A DNA stretch of 11,257 nucleotides, from assembly GCF_938017775.1 (NCBI RefSeq), contig NZ_CALIIU010000035.1, forward strand, positions 1 through 11,257. The letters are read 5' to 3'. The stretch is from an uncultured Campylobacter sp. (GTDB lineage: Bacteria; Campylobacterota; Campylobacteria; Campylobacterales; Campylobacteraceae). Position numbers and translations under genes: made by a program. Positions within the stretch are counted from its first letter, which is position 1. Each line of letters opens with the position of its first letter. Positions 1 to 5,312 of the stretch are shown piece after piece. The notes under the pieces are model-generated. The model made no database searches, was not told where the DNA came from, and saw only the letters and a list, made by a program, of their open reading frames with translations.

Positions 1-27
1 CATAAATTCTATATGAAGTCTTTAAAT

Positions 28-576
28 TCAATCTAAAACCTCTCTCGCGTATTTCATCCCCAAATCATACGCCTTTTCATTTAGCGCACGGGTTTTTTCA
101 GGCACAGAGCGGAGCATTTGCTTTTTTACTAGCCCTGAGTCCATACAGCGACTAAGCTCTACTGCGATCGCTAGAGCCACGACACTTTGAGTGATGACAT
201 TTCCGACTTCGTATTTTGCGATGGTGATGATTGGAATTTCATAAATTTTAAAGTTTATCCTATCCTCATCGCTCGGCGTTACTAAATTCGGCTCGATTAC
301 GATCACGCCGCCTTTTTTCACGCCATTTTTGAAAGCATCGTAGCTACTCTGCGCCGTTGCGAGCATGAAATCGATCTCGCCCTCACTCGCGTAAGGATAT
401 AGAATTTCTTCATCGCTTAAGATAATATCCACTTTCGTAGGTCCGCCACGTACCTGAGAGGTATACGTAGATGCCTTGATTCCATAGCCGCCGTGCGCGA
501 TCTTTGCCGCAGCTAGAATTTCGCCTGCTAAAATCACGCCTTGACCGCCCACTCCCACAAATCTTAATTGATTCAT
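28..576 (-). CDS. oorC: 2-oxoglutarate:acceptor oxidoreductase, gamma subunit OorC
   Basis: This 182-residue protein is the gamma subunit of the CoA-dependent 2-oxoglutarate oxidoreductase, which makes succinyl-CoA and CO2 and passes electrons to a low-potential carrier (flavodoxin or ferredoxin) in the cytoplasm. The N-terminus carries the gamma-family glycine motif GVGGQG at residues 8-13. The second family signature, YTSQVRGG, is at about residues 38-45, followed by a short strand reading KVDIILSD. Length fits the single-domain gamma subunit. The ATG overlaps the oorB stop in an ATGA arrangement, with a GAAGGA ribosome binding site six bases upstream inside the end of oorB, so translation is probably coupled. 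It is the last gene of the oorDABC run inside the window; 27 bases remain before the edge. Family assignment is secure; the 2-oxoglutarate specificity rests on the operon and on OorA. Confidence 0.95.
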   Translation of the reverse strand: MNQLRFVGVGGQGVILAGEILAAAKIAHGGYGIKASTYTSQVRGGPTKVDIILSDEEILYPYASEGEIDFMLATAQSSYDAFKNGVKKGGVIVIEPNLVTPSDEDRINFKIYEIPIITIAKYEVGNVITQSVVALAIAVELSRCMDSGLVKKQMLRSVPEKTRALNEKAYDLGMKYAREVLD

Positions 577-1418
577 CTTAGTCCTTCAAAATTTATCGCT
601 TCGCCGCTTTGTGCCGCGTCTATCACCTTTTGATATGCCTTTGTGTATTCGGTGCGCCCATTATCTTCATGTAAAACTCCAAGCGGAAATAGCCCCGCTC
701 GCTCATCCTCGCTAAGAGCGTCAAATTTTGCTTTGGAAATCGTGCGCGAATCAAGCCACTTTAGCATTTGCACCGCCTCGCTCATTTTATTTTTACGACC
801 CAAATTTACGTGGCAGTTGCTAAAAATATCAAAAAAACTATAACCCTCGTGCTCAAAGCCCTTGGCTAGAAGTTGCTCAATTTTTTCTGGATTTGTCACG
901 CTCTCGCGTCCGACAAAAGTTGCTCCGGCAGCGATCGCAAGTTTCGCCGCATCAAAGCTGGGATCGACATTGCCGTATTGTGCCGTAACCGTCCAAAACC
1001 CGCGCGGTGTCGTAGGACTCGTCTGCGAGTTCGTAAGCCCGTAGATGAAATTATTTACCAAGATATGATTTAGATCGATATTACGGCGGCATCCATGGAT
1101 CGTGTGATTGCCCCCTATCGCAAGCCCGTCGCCATCGCCAGTAACTACGATTACGTGTTTGCCTGGATTTGCAAGCTTGATACCCGTAGCATAAGCTATC
1201 GCACGTCCGTGCGTCGTATGGACGGTATTGCAGTCTATGTAACTCGACATCCTGCCACTACAGCCGATACCGCTTACAACGCATACATCGTCCATACTCC
1301 AGCCTATGCGGTCAATCGCGCGGATGATCGCTTTTAAGATCACTCCGTCGCCGCAGCCCCAGCACCAAAGCGTAGGCATCTTGTCCGTTCTTAGATATTT
1401 GTCGTAATCAAACGCCAT
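573..1418 (-). CDS. oorB: 2-oxoglutarate:acceptor oxidoreductase, beta (TPP-binding) subunit OorB
   Basis: This 281-residue subunit binds thiamine diphosphate and, in this family, a [4Fe-4S] cluster, and carries out the decarboxylation half of the OOR reaction. The thiamine motif GDGDGLAIGGNH is at about residues 94-105, with the conserved NNFIYGLTNSQTSPTTPRG segment at about 122-140. Four cysteines match the cluster ligands of the family: C19 and C22 in WCWGCG, C53 in GIGCSG and C202 in NCHVNLG. The ATG directly follows the oorA TAA, and a strong AAGGAG lies within the last codons of oorA. The stop overlaps the oorC start by four bases. This is a typical length with no disruption. A related pyruvate or branched-chain keto acid enzyme is conceivable from this subunit alone, but the four-gene D-A-B-C order matches the Campylobacter and Helicobacter OOR. 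Confidence 0.95.
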   Translation of the reverse strand: MAFDYDKYLRTDKMPTLWCWGCGDGVILKAIIRAIDRIGWSMDDVCVVSGIGCSGRMSSYIDCNTVHTTHGRAIAYATGIKLANPGKHVIVVTGDGDGLAIGGNHTIHGCRRNIDLNHILVNNFIYGLTNSQTSPTTPRGFWTVTAQYGNVDPSFDAAKLAIAAGATFVGRESVTNPEKIEQLLAKGFEHEGYSFFDIFSNCHVNLGRKNKMSEAVQMLKWLDSRTISKAKFDALSEDERAGLFPLGVLHEDNGRTEYTKAYQKVIDAAQSGEAINFEGLR

Positions 1419-2540
1419 TTAAAGCTCCTTTACTTTCTCGATAATCTCGCTAGGGCTGATCGGTCTGCCGTTTGCCTTAAGAAGCGTCTTAAAATCATCT
1501 CTCAAGCAAGCGCGCTGCACCTCTAGCAGATACTGCCCTAAATTTAGCTCGGCGATCAAAATTTTATTAAATCTCTCCCCTAGCTCCCTTAGCTTGCGCG
1601 CTGGGCTTGGCCATAGCGTGATCGGGCGAAAAAGTCCCACACGCACGCCTTGCCCACGTAGCTTTAAAATCGCGTCTTTTGCTGCTAAGCTAACGCTGCC
1701 GTAGGCGATGATGCAAGAATCAGCGTCATCTAGCATAAATTCCTCGTATTGCACGATCTCATCTTCATGCGTCGAAATTTTATTAAAAAGCCTTTTTATA
1801 GAGCGATCCACGATCTGCTCGTTTTCGGTCGGAAAGCCCTTCGCGCCGTGATGCAGCCCCGTTATGTGATAGTGGTATCCCCTAAAAAAGGGATTTAGCA
1901 CCGCAGGCTTATCGGGCGCAGCATCGTAAGGCTCATAATCTTTCGGACTACCTTTAAATTCCGCCCTACGCTCGATTTTTAGATCCGAAATTTCAGGGAG
2001 CATCGCCTTAGCCTGCATATGCCCAAGCGTCTCATCAAGTAGCAAAAATACCGGCGTCATAAACCGCTCGGCTAAATTGAAGGCGCGCACGGTTTGCGTA
2101 TAAGCCTCCTTTAGCGAGCCCGGGCACAGCGCGATGCTTTGAAAATCACCGTGAGTGGGGTTGCGAGCTTGCAAAATATCGCCCTGCGCCACTCGCGTAG
2201 GAAGCCCGGTGCTAGGACCTCCGCGCATAACATTTACGATTAAAAGCGGAATTTCAGCGATGAAGCCAAGTCCAATCTGCTCTGATTTTAGCGAAATTCC
2301 AGGGCCGGAGCTTGCCGTCATCGCCTTCGCACCGCTCATAGACGCGCCCAAAGCTACAGAAATGCCCGAAATTTCATCCTCCATCTGGATAAATTTGCCT
2401 CCGACCTTAGGTAGCAAGCGACTCATCTCGTGCGCGATCTCGCTGCTCGGCGTGATCGGGTAGCCGCCGAAAAAATTACAGCCGCAATCAATCGCTGCGC
2501 GCGCAATTAAGGCGTTGCCTGTGGAAATCACCTCTCTCAT
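1419..2540 (-). CDS. oorA: 2-oxoglutarate:acceptor oxidoreductase, alpha subunit OorA
   Basis: This 373-residue alpha subunit forms the substrate and CoA side of the OOR active site together with OorB. Signatures seen are GYPITPSSE at residues 26-34, MEDE at 53-56, the TASSGPG turn at about 75-81, and RGGPSTGLPT at 106-115 followed by QGD at 119-121. The last combination is characteristic of 2-oxoglutarate-type (KorA/OorA) alpha subunits, and supports 2-oxoglutarate rather than pyruvate as substrate. The C-terminal half holds the transketolase-like domain (around VSLAAKDAI and FRPITLWPSP). The start is fixed by an AAGGA site ten bases upstream. Its A of ATG is shared with the oorD stop (TAATG). 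The gene ends directly against the oorB start. Nothing looks broken. Confidence 0.95.
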   Translation of the reverse strand: MREVISTGNALIARAAIDCGCNFFGGYPITPSSEIAHEMSRLLPKVGGKFIQMEDEISGISVALGASMSGAKAMTASSGPGISLKSEQIGLGFIAEIPLLIVNVMRGGPSTGLPTRVAQGDILQARNPTHGDFQSIALCPGSLKEAYTQTVRAFNLAERFMTPVFLLLDETLGHMQAKAMLPEISDLKIERRAEFKGSPKDYEPYDAAPDKPAVLNPFFRGYHYHITGLHHGAKGFPTENEQIVDRSIKRLFNKISTHEDEIVQYEEFMLDDADSCIIAYGSVSLAAKDAILKLRGQGVRVGLFRPITLWPSPARKLRELGERFNKILIAELNLGQYLLEVQRACLRDDFKTLLKANGRPISPSEIIEKVKEL

Positions 2541-2851
2541 TATGCGTCCTTGGGTTTCATAAAATTATTGTTTTTGATTTTTTCAGCCATCTCTCTAGCC
2601 TGCGAGCTTAGACGAGCGAATTTAAAGCCCTTGGGCGCAACGAAAATCGCAAAATCAGGGCAGTGCAACTCGCACTCCCTGCAACCGATACAGGCACCCT
2701 CGTCCACCACGTCGATCATCATGCCCTGCACGGCGCCCTCGTCCTGTCTCATCGCGATCGCGCCGCTAGGACAGACGCTTACGCAGATATTGCACGCCTT
2801 ACAGCGGCTCTCATCCGTCCAGACGGCGCGCTGGCTCTCATTTTCGCTCAT
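2540..2851 (-). CDS. oorD: 2-oxoglutarate:acceptor oxidoreductase, delta (ferredoxin-like) subunit OorD
   Basis: This 103-residue ferredoxin-like subunit relays electrons from the OorAB active site to the external acceptor. Two classical [4Fe-4S] motifs of the CX2CX2CX3C-P type are visible: C17, C20, C23 and C27 followed by P28, and C54, C57, C60 and C64 followed by P65. It is first in the oor run. An AAGGAG ribosome binding site seven bases before the ATG gives a firm start. The TAA overlaps the oorA ATG by one base. The C-terminal 30 or so residues are basic and lysine-rich. In C. jejuni this gene is preceded by sucC and sucD; here the upstream 393 bases hold no gene and mdh comes next. I see no convincing -10 box directly upstream, so transcription could start in the gap or read through from mdh. 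Confidence 0.93.
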   Translation of the reverse strand: MSENESQRAVWTDESRCKACNICVSVCPSGAIAMRQDEGAVQGMMIDVVDEGACIGCRECELHCPDFAIFVAPKGFKFARLSSQAREMAEKIKNNNFMKPKDA

Positions 2852-3244
2852 ATTTTCTCCTTAATTTATCAAAATCCGCACTAAATCCCGCTTCGCGATT
2901 TAAAATTTGAAATTTTGCGGCGCAAGCCTGCTTTGATCGCATTAAATTCCTCTAGTTTTTAAATTTTGCAGAGTTTAAATTTTAAAATTTTGTAGCGTTT
3001 AAAAATTTTACGTCACGCAAAATGCTGCGCCAAAGTAAAATTTTAATCTATGAAATTTCACAGCGGGCAAAATTGTGCAAATTTTAAAATTCCGCAGCGA
3101 ATGAAATTTTACGCTACAAAATTCCGCGAGCTTAAATTTCTTGCCAAAGTGAAATTTGATGCTGCAAATTCTATCACAAGAATTCTGCGCTTTAAAATTT
3201 TAGCTCTGCAAATTCTGCGTCGCGCCGAATTCGCTCCATATCCA
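2852..3244. other. AT-rich intergenic gap between mdh and oorD (sucCD position)
   Basis: This 393-base stretch has no supported gene on either strand. It is made of degenerate, often palindromic AAATTT/TTTAAAATTTT words alternating with short GC blocks such as GCAGCG and GCTGCG. A near-perfect hairpin lies at 2882-2902. A 13-bp perfect inverted repeat (AATTTTGTAGCGT at 2986-2998, complement at 3111-3123) spans its middle. The phrase CCAAAGT followed by an AAATTT word occurs twice (about 3031 and 3144). A plus-strand open frame beginning near 3050 runs into mdh antisense and is not credible. In C. jejuni the same place between mdh and oorD holds sucC and sucD; I saw no recognisable remnant of either here. 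Confidence 0.7.
2882..2902. repeat. Short hairpin upstream of oorD
   Basis: TAAATC at 2882-2887 pairs with GATTTA at 2897-2902. One C-C mismatch follows, then two more GC pairs around a CTT loop. It sits 30 to 50 bases upstream of the oorD start. No T-run follows on either strand within a few bases, so it is not a standard intrinsic terminator. Its AAATCCCGCT core is shared with the larger hairpin at 9659-9686, which suggests a dispersed small palindrome family. Confidence 0.45.
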
Positions 3245-4126
3245 CTAAAACTTCAGCCCCGCTATCCGCTCACGCATCCGTTCAAGCTGCGCGTAAAACT
3301 CGCCCGAATAGGCGAAATTTCTCTCTATCGCGCCCATTTTGCCGACGCTTACGAAGCGCCCCAAAGGCACTCCCGATCTATCCGCGACGCAGCAGGCGAG
3401 CGTGCCGCAGGTATCAAAAAGGATGTATTTTATGATCTTTACGATGCCCGCAGCGGGCGCCAAATACGCCGACGTGCCCAGTAGCTCGCCGATCTGCGCG
3501 CCGGCGCGTTTGGTATTTTGCACCGCGCGACCAAAAATTTCATCCGAAATTTCAAATCCCAGCTCGTTTTTAAGCGCGATCATCTCTTCGCTATGCGGGC
3601 CCACGATCGCGCTTCTCATCGATGAAATTTCCTTGCCGCTCGCTCGCGCGAGTTCAAATTTAAGCCGTGCGCCGTCTAGCTCGCCCGCCATGCCGATGAC
3701 GCGCTCTTTTGCAAACCCGCTGGCCTGCAGCGCCACATAGACCATCATATCAAGCGGATTGGTTACGATCACGATAATGGAGTTAGGCGCGTATTTTGCG
3801 GCATCTCGCGCGCATTGCGCGACGATGGCGGCGTTGCTACCAAACAGCTCCTCCCTGCTCTGCCCCGCCTTTCTTGCATGCCCCGCCGTGATCACGACGA
3901 TGCCTGCCTCCGCTATGTCGCTGGGCTCCGTGCTGCCGCTTATGCGCATGTCGCGCTCATAAACCGCCGCCGTATGGGCTAGATCGAGTGCCTTGCCGCG
4001 CGCGATCTGTTCTACCGCATCCACAAGCGCGATGCTGTCTAACTTTTGGCTCAAAGAATCGCTTACGATAAGATCGTTTGCTACCGCCGCACCGATGTTT
4101 CCCGCGCCGAATATCGCTATTTTCAT
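3245..4126 (-). CDS. mdh: Malate dehydrogenase (NAD-dependent, LDH/MDH superfamily)
   Basis: This 293-residue cytoplasmic enzyme interconverts malate and oxaloacetate. It begins directly with the Rossmann NAD motif GAGNIG (residues 7-12), with the acidic NAD-binding residue D36. The substrate loop RKAGQSR supplies R85 and R91; an arginine at the first position is the MDH rather than LDH signature. N123 lies in VTNPLD, D151 and R154 in GELDGAR, and the catalytic histidine is H178 in VGPHSEEM. The usual HGD after this histidine is HSE here. An in-frame ATG nine codons upstream (4153) is rejected, because the internal ATG has GGGAGA five bases before it and the Rossmann strand starts there. The stop is TAG. 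The neighbour mltG is 109 bases upstream. Downstream is the sucCD-less gap, then oorD. Confidence 0.93.
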   Translation of the reverse strand: MKIAIFGAGNIGAAVANDLIVSDSLSQKLDSIALVDAVEQIARGKALDLAHTAAVYERDMRISGSTEPSDIAEAGIVVITAGHARKAGQSREELFGSNAAIVAQCARDAAKYAPNSIIVIVTNPLDMMVYVALQASGFAKERVIGMAGELDGARLKFELARASGKEISSMRSAIVGPHSEEMIALKNELGFEISDEIFGRAVQNTKRAGAQIGELLGTSAYLAPAAGIVKIIKYILFDTCGTLACCVADRSGVPLGRFVSVGKMGAIERNFAYSGEFYAQLERMRERIAGLKF

Positions 4127-4131
4127 TGTTA

Positions 4132-4137
4132 TCTCCC
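4132..4137 (-). promoter_or_regulatory. Ribosome binding site that fixes the mdh start
   Basis: GGGAGA on the minus strand lies five bases before the ATG at 4126. It supports this start over the in-frame ATG at 4153, which would add nine residues before the Rossmann fold. Confidence 0.65.
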
Positions 4138-4154
4138 AAATATCGACCCGCATT

Positions 4155-4160
4155 TTTATA
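4155..4160 (-). promoter_or_regulatory. Candidate -10 box for mdh
   Basis: TATAAA on the minus strand, in the context GTTATAAAAAT, lies 28 bases upstream of the chosen mdh ATG. It matches the sigma-70 -10 consensus at five of six positions. No good -35 is present (TTTTAA at about the right distance), which is common in Campylobacter. If real, it would give a leader of about 20 bases and start after the upstream in-frame ATG, further supporting the shorter mdh. Confidence 0.35.
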
Positions 4161-4235
4161 ACTGCTGGGGTTAAATTTTAAAATTTAAAGACGAAATTTC
4201 ATTTTTAAATTTTAATGCCGAAACGGACTTAAATT

Positions 4236-5186
4236 TTACCTCTGCGCCTTTACGTTGCGCTCGTGCTCGGCTTGTGTGCGCGCAAAATCGTGAAGCCCGG
4301 TTTTTTTGTTTCGCATAAAATACAGATACTCGCTCTTTGCAGGCGCAAAAACGGCGCGTATCGCATCGCGAGAGACCACGCACACGGGCTCTTTGGGAAG
4401 TCCGTCGTTGAGGTAGGTATTGTAGTGGCTGGTGTCGGTGCGGATGCGCTGCGGAGTGATCTTGACGTGCGAAAACTCGCCGTAATTCAGCGTGCCGTCC
4501 ATCTGAAGGCGCATATTTTTGGCTAAGCGATTGTCGATGACGGAGGCTACGAGCGGCATTTCATCGGCGTTTGCGGCCTCTTTTTGAATGACCGAGGCCT
4601 TGATCAGCACCTGCTTCCACGCCGTGGCGTTATAGTCGCCGCTAAGCTCGCGCGACAATCCTTCGTGGAATTTTTGCGCGCTTGAGATGAGGTGGTCAAT
4701 GATATTTTTTTCGCTTTCGTTTTTGCTAATTTTGTAGGTTTCAGGCACCAAAAAGCCCTCGTAAAACGGCGCCGTGGCGTTGTATTCGCGCTCAAGCTCG
4801 CTAAAGCTCAGTCCGCGATCTTTCGCAAGCTGTTTTAAAAACACGATCGTAGTCTCTCCCGGGATCAGCTTGATCTCGTTCATCACGGGCTTTGCAACGC
4901 TTAGCTCATATAAAAACTGATATTTGGGCAAATTTTCGCCGCTAAGCTCCAGCTCTCCGGTTTTTGCGCCGCCGTAAAAAGAAAGCAGCCTCGCATCAAA
5001 TTTCGTAAATTTAGGATAGCTCTTAGAGAGTTGCGATAAAATTTTCGTTGAGCTGCCCTGGCCTATCTGCACGGTTTTCTCGTTGCCGACGCGCTCGTGC
5101 AGATCAAAGCCCACGGCCAAAAGTAAAATAGCCGCAAGCTCGATACAAATGCACGCCGCTTTGATGAGCTTTATAAAGAATTTCAT
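4236..5186 (-). CDS. mltG: Endolytic peptidoglycan transglycosylase MltG (YceG-like)
   Basis: This 316-residue membrane-anchored enzyme cuts nascent glycan strands and is thought to set their length during elongation. A single N-terminal hydrophobic segment (about residues 5-27, after the basic start MKFFIKLIK) anchors it in the inner membrane. The YceG domain follows. YEGFLVPETYKI lies at about 142-153. The catalytic region IKASVIQKEA (195-204) places the proposed catalytic glutamate at E203, as in E. coli MltG. Then come ASVIDNRLAKNMRLQMDGTLNYG (214-236), split here only for description, and HYNTYLNDGLPKEP (254-267). The C-terminal end carries FARTQAEHERNV, the family's terminal FS/T-x-T-x-x-EHN-like motif. 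The start has AAAGGA four bases upstream and a good promoter behind it. The gene is divergent from the AsmA-like gene and followed by mdh after 109 bases. Confidence 0.93.
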   Translation of the reverse strand: MKFFIKLIKAACICIELAAILLLAVGFDLHERVGNEKTVQIGQGSSTKILSQLSKSYPKFTKFDARLLSFYGGAKTGELELSGENLPKYQFLYELSVAKPVMNEIKLIPGETTIVFLKQLAKDRGLSFSELEREYNATAPFYEGFLVPETYKISKNESEKNIIDHLISSAQKFHEGLSRELSGDYNATAWKQVLIKASVIQKEAANADEMPLVASVIDNRLAKNMRLQMDGTLNYGEFSHVKITPQRIRTDTSHYNTYLNDGLPKEPVCVVSRDAIRAVFAPAKSEYLYFMRNKKTGLHDFARTQAEHERNVKAQR

Positions 5187-5211
5187 GCGTTCCTTTCAAA
5201 ATTTAGCTGAA

Positions 5212-5240
5212 ATTATAGGCAAATAAGCCAAAATTTTGAA
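5212..5240 (-). promoter_or_regulatory. Sigma-70-type promoter for mltG
   Basis: On the minus strand, a perfect TATAAT (5217-5212) is preceded, after exactly 17 bases, by TTCAAA (5240-5235), which matches four of six -35 positions. Transcription would begin near 5205, leaving a leader of about 20 bases containing AAAGGA. A second minus-strand TATAAT occurs at 5256-5251 and might be an alternative upstream -10. Confidence 0.6.
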
Positions 5241-5249
5241 TAAATTTCA

Positions 5250-5255
5250 TATTAT
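5250..5255 (+). promoter_or_regulatory. Candidate -10 box for the AsmA-like gene
   Basis: TATTAT on the plus strand matches five of six -10 positions and lies within the divergent mltG promoter region. A start near 5262 would give a leader of about 50 bases that contains the hairpin at 5273-5295. No clear -35 is visible, so this is tentative. Confidence 0.3.
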
Positions 5256-5272
5256 AAGCGCAGTTTTTCGGC

Positions 5273-5303
5273 ACGCCCGATTTGGTTTTGGGCGTAGCTT
5301 TTT
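5273..5303 (+). terminator. Hairpin plus T-run in the leader of the AsmA-like gene
   Basis: ACGCCC (5273-5278) pairs perfectly with GGGCGT (5290-5295). In RNA the stem can extend by a G-U and an A-U pair, leaving a loop of about seven bases. Five T residues follow at 5299-5303, so it resembles a short intrinsic terminator. No plus-strand gene ends upstream, because mltG runs the other way, so it could act as an attenuator for the gene starting at 5313, or be chance. Confidence 0.4.
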
Positions 5304-5312
5304 AATGGGACG

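Noticed and set aside
1..3. ATG on the minus strand at the window edge as the next gene after oorC
   Set aside because: There is no ribosome binding site and only one codon is visible, so nothing can be supported.
3050..3484. 144-codon plus-strand open frame in the mdh-oorD gap
   Set aside because: More than half of it is antisense to mdh, the first part is made of AAATTT repeats, and no ribosome binding site or family is seen.
4127..4153. Longer mdh start at 4153
   Set aside because: The nine extra residues precede the Rossmann strand, and both the ribosome binding site and the candidate -10 support the ATG at 4126.
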